From: Novipirellula galeiformis | GTDB taxonomy: Bacteria > Planctomycetota > Planctomycetia > Pirellulales > Pirellulaceae | NCBI RefSeq assembly: GCF_007860095.1 | Contig: NZ_SJPT01000001.1 | Coordinates: 572,212-636,211, forward strand | Direction: 5' to 3' | DNA: 64,000 nt | Shown: positions 34,083 through 43,055 of the stretch, piece by piece | Layout: every line of letters begins with the position of its first letter | Position numbering within the stretch: position 1 is the stretch's first letter | Notes under the pieces: generated by a model | Databases searched by the model: none | The model's input: only the letters and a program-made list of their open reading frames with translations | What the model was told of the DNA's origin: nothing | Made by a program: the position numbers and the translations under genes

Positions 34083-36032
34083 TTAACCCGATTTGCTGAC
34101 TCGCATGTACCAATCGACCAAGCGACGGACTTGATGTTCGGTGTAGCCGCGTTGGGTCAATCGTTGGACAAATTCGTTGTGTTTCTGTTCCGCTTCGGAG
34201 TCCTTTTTAGCTCCGAAACTGATCACCGGCAGCAGTTCCTCGATTTGACCGAACATGCGTTTTTCGATGACTTCGCGGATCTTTTCATACGACGTCCACT
34301 CGGGGTTACGCCCTTCATTTTTGGCTCGCGCCCGCAACGCAAATTTGACCACTTCGTATCGGAAGTCCTTCGCATTGGAGATGCCGGCGGGATGCTCAAT
34401 CTTTTCGAGTTCGTCGTTCAAAATATCGCGATCCATCAATTGCCCGGTGTCGGGATCCTTGTAATCGGTGTCGTCGATCCAGGCGTCGGCATAGGCGATA
34501 TAGCGATCGAAAATGTTTTGCCCATAGGCATGATAGGACTCGAGGTAAGCTTTGCGGATTTCGTTGCCGATGAACTCCGCGTAACGTGACGCCAATTCCT
34601 CTTTGACAAATTCCAGATAGCGATGTTCGGTGTCCTCGGGCAACTGTTCTCGCCGGATCGATTGTTCAAGCACGTACATCAAGTGAACCGGATCGGCGGC
34701 CACTTCATGGGTGTCAAAGTTAAACGTTTCGGAGAGGATTTTGTAGGCAAAACGAGTCGAAATGCCCTCCATCCCTTCGCTGACCCCCGCGGCATCATGG
34801 TATTCGCCAACCGTGCGAGCGTGAGGATCGGTGTCCTTAAGCGATTCGCCATCGTAAACTCGCATCTTCGAGTACAGACTCGAGTTTTCGTGTTCCTTTA
34901 AACGTGTTAACACTGAAAAACGTGCCATCATTTCCAAGGTGTCCGGAGCACAGGGGGCGGTGCCCAATTCCGAATGTTGGATCAATTTGTCATAGATCAT
35001 CTTTTCTTCGGTCACGCGAAGACAGTACGGAACCTTGACCACACAGATGCGGTCGAGAAATGCTTCGTTGTTGCGATTCGATTTAAAGGATTCCCATTCC
35101 GACTCGTTGGAGTGGGCGACGATCATGCCTTGGTAAGGCATGGCCCCAACATTTTCGGTGCCGACGTAAGAACCATCTTGCGTCGCCGTTAACAACGGGT
35201 GCAACATCTTTAGCGGCGCTTTGAACATTTCGACAAACTCAAGCAACCCCTGAGTCGTGCGGTTCAGTCCTCCGGAGTAAGAGTACGCATCGGCATCGTC
35301 TTGCCCGAAGTGTTCCAGTTTGCGAATGTCGACCTTGCCGACCAAGGACGAAATGTCTTGGTTGTTTTCGTCCCCCGGTTCGGTCTTGGCAACCAAGGCA
35401 CGCCGTTGTTCGGACGGCATCACACGAACGACCGAGAACTTGGAAATGTCGCCTCCAAATTCATCCAATCGTTTGAGGGCCCAGGGTGACATGTAGCCTG
35501 GCAATCGCCGACTGGGGATGCCGTAGTCATCTTCGAGCAAGTGACCCATCGTTTTCGGATCAAACAATCCCAGCGGGCTTTCAAAGATGGGGCTGACCTC
35601 GTCGTCGGCGCATAACACGTAAGCGGGACGCATCTGCATCAGCTTTTTCAGTTGATCGGCCAACGAACTTTTTCCACCGCCAACGGGGCCGAGCAGATAG
35701 AGGATCTGCTTGCGCTCTTCGAGCCCTTGGGCGGCATGGCGGAAATAGCCTACGATGCGCTCAATCGTTTCCTCAAGCCCGTAGAAGTGTTGGAATGCAG
35801 GATACATCTTGATCGTGCGATTCATGAAGATCCGACCCAGTCGCGAATCGCTGGCGGTGTCAAAGTGGACCGCTTCCCCAATCGCTTCGACCATGCGTTC
35901 GGCCGCGGTGCTATAAAGCGAAGCGTCGTTGCCTGCCGCTTCAAGGTACTCCTTGAGCGTGAACTTGACCTGTTTGGCTTGTTCGTACGTTTCGGAATAG
36001 AGTCGCAGGATGTTGTGGGATGATTCAGACAT
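34083..36032 (-). CDS. prkA: PrkA family serine protein kinase
   Basis: A 649-residue PrkA/YeaG homologue and first gene of the prkA-DUF444-spoVR operon. An AAA-like N-terminal domain carries the Walker A motif GPVGGGKS at residues 115-122, the AAA module continues through VGTENVGAMPYQGMIVAHSNESEW, and the C-terminal region is the PrkA kinase-type domain. The start at 36032 (MSESSHNILRLY) matches the family N-terminus; a frame extension to 36074 adds 14 residues unlike the family. PrkA-type proteins phosphorylate or proteolyse target proteins in stress and starvation responses. Confidence 0.96.
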   Translation of the reverse strand: MSESSHNILRLYSETYEQAKQVKFTLKEYLEAAGNDASLYSTAAERMVEAIGEAVHFDTASDSRLGRIFMNRTIKMYPAFQHFYGLEETIERIVGYFRHAAQGLEERKQILYLLGPVGGGKSSLADQLKKLMQMRPAYVLCADDEVSPIFESPLGLFDPKTMGHLLEDDYGIPSRRLPGYMSPWALKRLDEFGGDISKFSVVRVMPSEQRRALVAKTEPGDENNQDISSLVGKVDIRKLEHFGQDDADAYSYSGGLNRTTQGLLEFVEMFKAPLKMLHPLLTATQDGSYVGTENVGAMPYQGMIVAHSNESEWESFKSNRNNEAFLDRICVVKVPYCLRVTEEKMIYDKLIQHSELGTAPCAPDTLEMMARFSVLTRLKEHENSSLYSKMRVYDGESLKDTDPHARTVGEYHDAAGVSEGMEGISTRFAYKILSETFNFDTHEVAADPVHLMYVLEQSIRREQLPEDTEHRYLEFVKEELASRYAEFIGNEIRKAYLESYHAYGQNIFDRYIAYADAWIDDTDYKDPDTGQLMDRDILNDELEKIEHPAGISNAKDFRYEVVKFALRARAKNEGRNPEWTSYEKIREVIEKRMFGQIEELLPVISFGAKKDSEAEQKHNEFVQRLTQRGYTEHQVRRLVDWYMRVSKSG

Positions 36033-36716
36033 GGATATCCAGCTCCAATAGAGATCGCAATTTCGGACGACCAAGAGTCGCCCACGAGCCTCTCCACTTG
36101 CCGTCCCCAGGATGGGGTGCCCTCGCGAGTAGGTGTAGGGTGACGCAAGACGTCCGTCGTGCGTTTTCGTTGGGAAATAAAGATCAGGATGTGCTGCCCT
36201 CCATTATAGAGGCGAACCATCAAATCAAGCTAATAATTTTGCTCAGGGGGCGATTATGCCAATGTGCCGAACCCTGAAGCGGAGAACGATTTGCAACGCG
36301 ATGGGGGCGTGAATGCAACGCAGGGGATGCAATAAATTTTCTTTTATCACGCTGGATTTGAGGGCGATGATTCCATCAAACCACCGACGTTGACACCTTT
36401 TTAAAGTTGCTGCCCTCGGTGCTGAGGGCACTTTGGGGGATCGCCTTGGAGGGGCGGTCAAGGTTTCGGTTCTGAAAGAGGAACCCCGTCGTGGAGCGAC
36501 GTTTCGTGGCGAACGATTGACGTCAAAAGACGTCACGCGGGGACTCGATTCATGGCGCGGGAACTTCCTCGGGCTGACGCCCGAGGCCAGCGGGAATTGT
36601 CGTTCCGCGACTGCAAAGTGCGTCACTTCCAAACAGACGTGTCGAGTTGTGATTCTCTGGGAATCTAGCAATCGCGTCATCTCATCGCTGCCGCCTTCGG
36701 ATGCATAAGACCAAAG
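36033..36716. other. Gene-free region upstream of the prkA operon, with three hairpins
   Basis: A 684-base region between prkA and the convergently oriented end of the TMEM43-like gene. It should hold the prkA promoter (minus strand, close to 36033). Three stem-loops were seen: TGCCCTC/GAGGGCA (36411-36430), TGACGTC-AAAA-GACGTCA (36518-36535) and CCTCGGGC-TGAC-GCCCGAGG (36567-36586). Frames in this region give arginine/serine-rich peptides without known domains. Confidence 0.55.
36567..36586. repeat. CTCGGGC-type intergenic hairpin
   Basis: CCTCGGGC (36567-36574) and GCCCGAGG (36579-36586) form a perfect 8-base-pair stem with the loop TGAC. I associate this palindrome with dispersed elements in Rhodopirellula-like genomes, from memory only. 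Confidence 0.6.
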
Positions 36717-37946
36717 TTAGCGGTTGCGTTTGGAGAGTCTTCTTCGCCGGTTTCGCTTGCGATGCTCCGTTTTCGGGACGGACGCGGTGGCGTGCAGGCG
36801 TATACCGCGGACGCTTCCCGCGATGATTGCGACCGCCATGGCCAACACGCTTAGAGCGGACCATGGTTGGGACGACATCCACGCCGTGCCAATGGTTAGC
36901 AAGGCGAGGCTGAGGGCGGCTAGAGTAGCGATCCACCATCGCTGGACCCTTCTGATTCTCGTGAAAAGTGCGTAAGGATTGATTACGCGTGGCCCTACCC
37001 GTATCAGCAAGTACATGCCCAAAATCATCGCAATCGTCGTGACCAAGCGATCCCACCATGTCGAACGCGACGTCGTGGCAAGGGCATGGTGGATCATGTC
37101 ACGCGGTTTCATCGGGCCCATCAATAGCAGGTCGATTCGCGTTCCCGCCTGCGTGCGAAACGGGACAAACGAATCGCCTTGTTGCTGTGACATCACACTG
37201 ACTTCGCCGCTCGGAGCCGTCGTAAAGTAAATTCGGACATCGCCAATTTGAGCGGGGCGATTTGACCGACCTCGTCCCTTGGACCAATACAAACGCGGTG
37301 ACTGGTTAGGTCCATCGGGATGGATGAACGCATCGCGGGCGATTTCCACAGGCAACTCAGTGAGATCTAAATGCAGCGGATCGCTTGGTTCGATCTGATC
37401 AATCAGTGACGTGGACAGTCGGAAACCGCCGAGTTTTACTTCGCTGGCCTGGACGCTGAGGCTCGGGAATGGCATGGCCACTGGATTGTCGTGGCCGGAG
37501 TGTTTAAAGCTCGAGGAATCAATCGGTTGCTTGGCCCATGTTTTCCTGTAGCGATACGTGGTGTTGTAACTGCCAATCGAGTCTTCGCTTCGAAACCATC
37601 GGCGTTCTCGAGTTCGATATTCCTGCCACTGGAACATCTCGGCATGTCGTTCCAAGCGAATCCCTTTGACTGAGATCGCGAAGGTTTCGTCGCTCACCCA
37701 CTCCGACGTTTCCAATCGACCGTTGACGTAGACAAGTTGGCCGTCATGCTCTGGTTTGGGGACCAACGCATCGATTTCAATCGCGGAGGTTGCGGCTTCG
37801 TCAAGCCCGGCGGCGGTTTGGACGCCACGCGTTTCGCTCTGGAAAAGCAAGGAGGTCGAGCTCAGTAACAACAGACTGGCGCCCAGGATACCGATGGCGG
37901 TTCCAATGCGATTAAGCCATGAATGAGGTGCGTGGTCGCCGTTCAT
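36717..37946 (-). CDS. TMEM43 (LUMA)-like membrane protein
   Basis: A 409-residue membrane protein of the TMEM43/DUF1625 family. One N-terminal helix (residues 14-35) and three C-terminal helices (TTIAMILGMYLLIRVG, WWIATLAALSLALLTIG, WSALSVLAMAVAIIAGS) enclose a large soluble loop. That loop has the family pattern: LVYVNGRLETSEWVSDETFAI, VKGIRLERHAEMFQWQE, TYRYRKTWAKQPIDS, a HDNP-type segment, and EVKLGGFRLS. The C-terminus is highly basic (KTEHRKRNRRRRLSKRNR). In animals the protein sits in the inner nuclear membrane; the bacterial function is unknown. Confidence 0.85.
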   Translation of the reverse strand: MNGDHAPHSWLNRIGTAIGILGASLLLLSSTSLLFQSETRGVQTAAGLDEAATSAIEIDALVPKPEHDGQLVYVNGRLETSEWVSDETFAISVKGIRLERHAEMFQWQEYRTRERRWFRSEDSIGSYNTTYRYRKTWAKQPIDSSSFKHSGHDNPVAMPFPSLSVQASEVKLGGFRLSTSLIDQIEPSDPLHLDLTELPVEIARDAFIHPDGPNQSPRLYWSKGRGRSNRPAQIGDVRIYFTTAPSGEVSVMSQQQGDSFVPFRTQAGTRIDLLLMGPMKPRDMIHHALATTSRSTWWDRLVTTIAMILGMYLLIRVGPRVINPYALFTRIRRVQRWWIATLAALSLALLTIGTAWMSSQPWSALSVLAMAVAIIAGSVRGIRLHATASVPKTEHRKRNRRRRLSKRNR

Positions 37947-38049
37947 CTCTGCCCGACCGTGTGCGATTGCAGTGCGGTGTGGTTGTCAGGAGGTGAACTG
38001 CATTGTAGCCGCCATGATGCGGGCTTTCACGGCATCGGGTCGGTTTGCA

Positions 38050-39114
38050 CTACCAATGGCGTTGGGCTTGTTCGAACGCTGCGACGTTGACGCCGAATTG
38101 GTTCAAATAACGCTCGGTTTCGTTGATGAAGTTCACTTCGGCATCGCGATTTTCAAAGCGGAATCGCTCAATCGGTGGTGGGGCAATCTGGCGAATCGAA
38201 TAGAGTTCGACGAGCGAAATGAGACGCTCGGAGTGGTTGACTTGCTCGGCGGGCGAATCGGATGGCTCGGCAACCTCGCGGCTCCAGTGTTCGATTCTCA
38301 GCGGCATGAATTTACCAAAGCCCGAGTCTTTGTTTCCGACTTTGGAAACGACCACACAGATTTTGACCGGGTACAGGGTCGGCCATTCGGTGCGTCCGTA
38401 AATCTGAATTAATTCGTCTTGCTTGGCTTCGGGAAGCGTCGCGGTGACGACCCAGACCGGTTGTCCTTGCAATTTACCGCTCGCGACATGCAATTGATGA
38501 TCGCGTTGAATTTGCTCGAACATTTCAATCCAACCGCCGACTCGCAGTCGCAGTGGCAAGGAGGCCTCCGCTGGGGTCGCGTTAGACCATTCGTCCAAGC
38601 GGGCAACATCAACTCGGCGCAACGAGATTTGGCCGGCGACTTCGGTTCGTGTCCATGCCAAGCGACCGTCGCTGATTTGTTGCAGTGTGTGTTTGCCCTC
38701 GCCGTCATGCATCGTCATTTGGAAATTGAATTGTCCCGTCGCTTGACCGGACTGTTCATAGGTACCGACCCCCACCACTTCACGACCGGATGTCCAGACG
38801 CGTTGACGGACTTTGGATTCAAACGCAGGCCCGCTGGCGAGTTGAAAGATGACCCGTTGCAAAAGTTTTTTTGCCGCTTCTTGATTTTGCAGCGGCGCGT
38901 CCGGGGGATTGGCTTGCGCCGGTGTCGCGGTCTCGGCGGCAGGCTCCTGGGCGACGGCGGGCAGACGATTGAGTAGGGAAAACGTTAGCAAAACGATGGT
39001 CGTTGTGATCAAGCCGCTGCGCCACGCTGGTCCGCGACGCGGCGTGAAACCGGCCATGAAACCGCTGCAGGTTTTGCTATCGCTTGTCAAACGCTTGTAA
39101 CGATCAATCTTCAT
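38050..39114 (-). CDS. Secreted LolA-like / DUF1571-like protein of unknown function
   Basis: A 354-residue exported protein starting at ATG 39114 (MKIDRYKRLTSD). A long N-region is followed by a hydrophobic signal segment (LITTTIVLLTFSLLNRLPAVA), an Ala/Pro linker, and a beta-rich domain (VRQRVWTSGREVVGVGTYEQ, then FNFQMTMHDGEGKHTLQQISDGRLAWTR) resembling the half-barrel of outer-membrane lipoprotein carriers. The C-terminal end (INETERYLNQF) is helical. The family name is a guess from fold pattern; no catalytic residues stand out. It faces away from the three-gene envelope set that starts at 39343. Confidence 0.65.
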   Translation of the reverse strand: MKIDRYKRLTSDSKTCSGFMAGFTPRRGPAWRSGLITTTIVLLTFSLLNRLPAVAQEPAAETATPAQANPPDAPLQNQEAAKKLLQRVIFQLASGPAFESKVRQRVWTSGREVVGVGTYEQSGQATGQFNFQMTMHDGEGKHTLQQISDGRLAWTRTEVAGQISLRRVDVARLDEWSNATPAEASLPLRLRVGGWIEMFEQIQRDHQLHVASGKLQGQPVWVVTATLPEAKQDELIQIYGRTEWPTLYPVKICVVVSKVGNKDSGFGKFMPLRIEHWSREVAEPSDSPAEQVNHSERLISLVELYSIRQIAPPPIERFRFENRDAEVNFINETERYLNQFGVNVAAFEQAQRHW

Positions 39115-39342
39115 TGTCCGGTTATGTCGATTTTTCCAAAGATAACACCCTCCGCATGCCGATGACCAACTACGAAGAAGGTCTGGCCGTCTGCCGAACG
39201 GATCGTAGTTTGATTCTCGACCACGCGTCCACCCAGATCGTTCACACTTACAAAACAATTATTTGGATGGGGTGAGGATGTCTGCTCGCAACACTGCGAT
39301 GCAGCATTCCGAAGCCTCATCTGCCAAGGAACGAGGGGAAAG

Positions 39343-40740
39343 ATGAAACGAATCGTCACTCATTTGTCGCTGCTGGCGGCCGCGGCGGTCTTCGCCACCG
39401 GGTGTGTGCCGGTTCGCCACAACTTGCCACCCGAACAGCGTATGCTCGAACCGGGTCCTGGTGTTGGCGGACCCGGTCCCGGAGTCATGGGACCACCCGC
39501 AATGGCGCCAGGCATGGGCGGGGGAATGCCCATGATGGGAGCTGGGGGAATGATGGGAGCCGGTGGAATGGGCCCAGGACCGATGCCTCCAGGGGCAATC
39601 GGTGCCGCAGGCCCCGATGTGATGCGGAGTGCTCCTTTGGGGCCGAACGCAGGCAACTTCCAACTCGCTAGCATGCGTAGCGGCGGCGGGAATGATTGTC
39701 CCGGCTGTGCGGCTGGCACCTGCAATGGCGGACCGGGGTGTGCCAACGCTTCCTCAGGGATTCCCCTGGGCGGCGGCGTGTCATCGATGATGCCAATGAT
39801 GCCCAGCGTTCCCGCTACGGTGCAAGTCACGATGAGTCAACCCGAAGGGATGCAGGTTCGCTACGATGCGAGCGGCGGCGGCACGTTCGACAGCGATCCG
39901 CTTGTCGTTCCGGCTCGTCAAAACTTCCCTCAAGGTGGACTGTACCGTCTGAAGCTGACCAACATCCCGACTCGCGAAGGGGTCGAACTCTATCCGACCG
40001 TGGAACTTGCCTATGCAAATCCCCGTACCGGAGCCTACTTGGCTCACAACTCGGTGCCGATTCAATTCACTGCCGAAGACTTTGACCAAGTTCTGACCGG
40101 TAACTTTGTTACCAAGGTGATCTACCTTCCCGATCCCGACTTCCAGGGGCCTGCACTTGCCGGCATCGATACACTCGTCAGCACGCGGCTTGATCCAGGA
40201 ATCGATCCCATCGTGGAAGCCGATCGTCGAGGTTCGATCTTAGCGATCATTCGCCTCGGTGACAAAGATATCGAAATGATGGGAGCCGATGGAAGTGGCG
40301 GAATCATGGGCGGAATGATGGGGCCACCGATTGCAGGCTTGCCTGCTCCGTTTGCGGCGGCAATGACCGAAGGCTGTGGCGGACCAGGCGGCAACGGAGC
40401 TCCCTTGCCCATGGGACTTCCCGGCATGATCGCGGGTGCCACCGCACCTCAATACGGCATGCCCATCACGGGCACGCCCATTGGATTGCCCGGGCCACCT
40501 CACATCCCCTTGGGAAGCCCTGCGGGATTGAAGAAGCACGTGATGCGTAACCACACCCCGATGCACATGCCACGACCGGTGGACAAGGTCAAGATCGGTG
40601 TGCGAATGCAGCCAGGCTATAGCTACCCCAACCCGGTCAGCCGTATCAACATCACCGAGCAGAACATCCATCCAGGGGTTCCAAACGGACGGCCACTGTA
40701 TCAACACGCTAGTCAAGATGTTGAACCGGGAAACCACTAG
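39343..40740 (+). CDS. Gly/Met/Pro-rich envelope lipoprotein with an unnamed conserved domain
   Basis: A 465-residue lipoprotein: signal AAAAVFATGC ends in the lipidated cysteine. Residues ~35-90 are a Gly/Met/Pro-rich low-complexity tract and ~95-135 include paired cysteines (NDCPGCAAGTC, GGPGCAN). A conserved domain follows (roughly 160-305): GGLYRLKLTNIPTREGVELY, then PTVELAYANPRTGAYLAHNS, then NFVTKVIYLPDPDFQ and GSILAIIRLGDKDIEMMG. The same domain occurs in the next gene. A second Gly/Met/Pro-rich tract and a basic tail (MRNHTPMHMPRPVDKVKIG) close the protein. I do not recognise the family. A terminator follows at 40768. Confidence 0.78.
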   Translation: MKRIVTHLSLLAAAAVFATGCVPVRHNLPPEQRMLEPGPGVGGPGPGVMGPPAMAPGMGGGMPMMGAGGMMGAGGMGPGPMPPGAIGAAGPDVMRSAPLGPNAGNFQLASMRSGGGNDCPGCAAGTCNGGPGCANASSGIPLGGGVSSMMPMMPSVPATVQVTMSQPEGMQVRYDASGGGTFDSDPLVVPARQNFPQGGLYRLKLTNIPTREGVELYPTVELAYANPRTGAYLAHNSVPIQFTAEDFDQVLTGNFVTKVIYLPDPDFQGPALAGIDTLVSTRLDPGIDPIVEADRRGSILAIIRLGDKDIEMMGADGSGGIMGGMMGPPIAGLPAPFAAAMTEGCGGPGGNGAPLPMGLPGMIAGATAPQYGMPITGTPIGLPGPPHIPLGSPAGLKKHVMRNHTPMHMPRPVDKVKIGVRMQPGYSYPNPVSRINITEQNIHPGVPNGRPLYQHASQDVEPGNH

Positions 40741-40767
40741 CGATTTGCTGATTCGTCTAAGGCAACC

Positions 40768-40800
40768 AAACGCTCGATCTTCGTGTCGAGCGTTTCTTTA
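40768..40800 (+). terminator. Intrinsic terminator after the 39343 gene
   Basis: AAACGCTCGA (40768-40777) and TCGAGCGTTT (40786-40795) form a perfect 10-base-pair stem, followed by CTTTA, a weak T-tract. It overlaps the longest possible frame of the next gene, which supports the later start of that gene at 40858. Confidence 0.75.
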
Positions 40801-40857
40801 TCCACCGCAGCACAGGTTTCTGGCTGCGGCCATTTTCGCATCTCGCTCGGCCATCGC

Positions 40858-41640
40858 ATGTTGAATCGCCAAACGCATTCTCGAACCTCTCGCGTCTCTC
40901 GAACGTCTCGCACCTTGTGGGCTATCGTGTCATGCACTCTGGTTGTCTGGGGTGGCGTGGATGCGCGAGCGGCTGATCCGAGCGATTACCTTAGCAGCGG
41001 TGGACAACACCGCATCCTGCGTGGGGATATGCCCGCCGGAGTGATCGGCCAAGCTCGGCTTTCAGGCCGAGGCCCGGTGCAAGGGTATTTTCAACCGGTC
41101 GCATTTTCGGGCCCCCAAGGGGTGAGCTTCTCGATGCCGCAAGGCAATGAGTTTTTTGGGCAAGAGGAAGCGACGCTGCAAGCCGGATTGCTGATCGGTG
41201 CGGTCTATCGCTTTCGTATCACAGGCATTCCTCAAGCCGAGGGCGCCGAGTTGTATCCCACCGTGGAGTTGATCGATCGCATCTACCCACCGCCGGGGCT
41301 GGCGACGACGTTTCCCATTCCGATCAACCTCGATCGCGATGATCTCGAAGCGGCACTCGAGGGCCGATTGGTCACACGCGTGATCTATTTGGAAGACCCC
41401 TCGACCGCGCTGCCGATCGCGGAAACGCCGAAAACCTCGCGTGCGATTGAGCTTTCGGAATACCAAGACGCACTGCAGGTGGCCGATGAAATGGGACGCC
41501 CCGTGGCGATTGTTCGCATTGGATCGGTCGCCCCCCCAAGTGCCCCCGCCTTGATGCCTCAATTCTTCTTTGGTTATCCCGCTTGGACTCCCATCTATCA
41601 AGTCGAGCAAACTCAACCTGAGCAAGCGGTACAGCAATGA
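40858..41640 (+). CDS. Exported paralogue sharing the unnamed conserved domain
   Basis: A 260-residue protein starting at ATG 40858 (MLNRQTHSRTSRVSRTSRT), with a signal peptide (LWAIVSCTLVVWGGVDARA). It carries the same domain as the 39343 product without the Gly/Met/Pro tracts: AVYRFRITGIPQAEGAELY, PTVELIDRIYPP, RLVTRVIYLEDPSTALP, and GRPVAIVRIGSV. The alignment pattern IPxxEGxELYPTVEL ... VTxVIYLxDP ... aI-R-G is shared. The stop overlaps the start of the next gene in an ATGA. Confidence 0.78.
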   Translation: MLNRQTHSRTSRVSRTSRTLWAIVSCTLVVWGGVDARAADPSDYLSSGGQHRILRGDMPAGVIGQARLSGRGPVQGYFQPVAFSGPQGVSFSMPQGNEFFGQEEATLQAGLLIGAVYRFRITGIPQAEGAELYPTVELIDRIYPPPGLATTFPIPINLDRDDLEAALEGRLVTRVIYLEDPSTALPIAETPKTSRAIELSEYQDALQVADEMGRPVAIVRIGSVAPPSAPALMPQFFFGYPAWTPIYQVEQTQPEQAVQQ

Positions 41641-43040
41641 CACGGGCTCCGAAAGAAAGTGCTCTGATGAACCAATCCAAACCCTTCCACGCGCGTCAAA
41701 GCGTCAGCGTGTTGACACTTGCGATCACGTTGTTCGTCGGTGCCATGTTGATGGGATGTCAAGTGCCATCCGTCAAACAAACGCCCATGGCGGCGCCCAA
41801 CGCAGCGCCATACGCAGCAGCGCCATACGCAGCAGCGCAAGTCGCTCCACGCCCAGCGGCCGGACCGCAACACACCACCGCGATGCCGCCAACGTCACGA
41901 TCGCCTCAGTTGCAAGCGTCTCCGTTGCAAACGGGGGCAAATCCAAAGGTACAGCAAGTCGGTTGGCAGCCTCACCATGCCCCGACTGCGAGCGGAGTGG
42001 CTGCGCATCCAGGTGCCTGTGGATGCGGTGCCTGTGGAGCCTACGGCGCGCAGGTCCAAGCCGGAACTCACGGCCAAGCCGGGCCTCATGGCTATGCGAC
42101 TTATTCGCACGGCGGATGGAATGCCCATGGCCTTGATCCGAACGAGTTTCTATGCGATGGAGGCGACCGTGCTCCAAGCGTTGCGGTACGGCATAACGAA
42201 ACCCTAGCGGGCCTTCATCCCGAAGACACCGTGGTCCACTACACCACCGATGCGGGTGATATTGAAATCAACGCCAGCAACCGGGTTTGTGTGTATGCAC
42301 CGCGTTTTGCGTCGGTGCGAAAGATCACCGGTGCCGTCGCGGGTGGGCGTGCGGTCGGCATCGCTGGCTTCCAGCACGATGTCGGTTTGAACCGGATTCA
42401 AGACGAAACGCCTGGCTTGGTCATCAACGACTCGACCGGAATCGCCCATGCCGACGTGACACGCCGCATCGACGCCATGCGAGATCGCAATCGGGGTGTG
42501 CGTGTCGAAGGGGTTTTGCAACCCGAGATTGCCGAAGACGTGTTGGCGGCGCTGGCTGGTTTGTCGGTGCTCGAGATGAGCCAATTGCAAGAAAACCAAC
42601 TGGCGGTCGTGCAAGAATCCGCATTGGCGGCGATGGCTTGGAGTATCGAAGAGTCGATCGAAGTGGCGATCGAAGACATGAAGCCACCGACATTGACCCG
42701 CGATCAACGCGTGGAAGAGATTCGGGTTTACGATTTCCCGGATGCCGGTCGATTGCAGATCAGCAAGTTTGCTGATCGCCAACATGCTCAACCCGGCGAA
42801 CGCGTTACGTTCGCGATTCGCGTCGAAAACGTCGGCGATTCCGCGGTCAATCATGTCACTTTGACCGACAACCTGACGACTCGTTTAGAGTACGTCGCGG
42901 ACAGTCAAACGTGCAGCGGCGGGGCCGAATTCACGAGCAATCGCAACGAAGCTGAATCGTTAACATTGCAGTGGAAGTTGACGGACGAATTGAAGGTGGG
43001 CGAAAGCGTCACCATCCGCTTCCAATGCAAGGTTCGTTAG
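41637..43040 (+). CDS. Envelope lipoprotein with C-terminal DUF11 repeat domain
   Basis: A protein of 467 residues from the ATGA-overlapping start, or 457 from the internal ATG at 41667 (MNQSKPFHARQ). The signal LTLAITLFVGAMLMGC ends in a probable lipidated cysteine. An Ala/Pro-rich tract (with a 15-base repeat) and a Gly/Cys segment (HPGACGCGACGAYG) follow, then an undefined domain (GGDRAPSVAVRHNETLAGL, then VCVYAPRFASVRKITG), a helical segment, and a C-terminal DUF11 (conserved-repeat) immunoglobulin-like domain: HAQPGERVTFAIRVENVGDS, TLTDNLTTRLEYV. DUF11 domains occur in surface and adhesin-like proteins. It is the last of the three-gene set. Confidence 0.8.
   Translation: MTRAPKESALMNQSKPFHARQSVSVLTLAITLFVGAMLMGCQVPSVKQTPMAAPNAAPYAAAPYAAAQVAPRPAAGPQHTTAMPPTSRSPQLQASPLQTGANPKVQQVGWQPHHAPTASGVAAHPGACGCGACGAYGAQVQAGTHGQAGPHGYATYSHGGWNAHGLDPNEFLCDGGDRAPSVAVRHNETLAGLHPEDTVVHYTTDAGDIEINASNRVCVYAPRFASVRKITGAVAGGRAVGIAGFQHDVGLNRIQDETPGLVINDSTGIAHADVTRRIDAMRDRNRGVRVEGVLQPEIAEDVLAALAGLSVLEMSQLQENQLAVVQESALAAMAWSIEESIEVAIEDMKPPTLTRDQRVEEIRVYDFPDAGRLQISKFADRQHAQPGERVTFAIRVENVGDSAVNHVTLTDNLTTRLEYVADSQTCSGGAEFTSNRNEAESLTLQWKLTDELKVGESVTIRFQCKVR
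41802..41843 (+). repeat. 15-base in-frame tandem repeat, about 2.8 copies
   Basis: GCAGCGCCATACGCA is repeated exactly at 41802-41816 and 41817-41831, then GCAGCGCAAGTC (41832-41843) continues it imperfectly. It encodes AAPYA repeated in the Ala/Pro tract of the DUF11 lipoprotein. Confidence 0.85.
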
Positions 43041-43055
43041 AGACCTCGCATGTGA

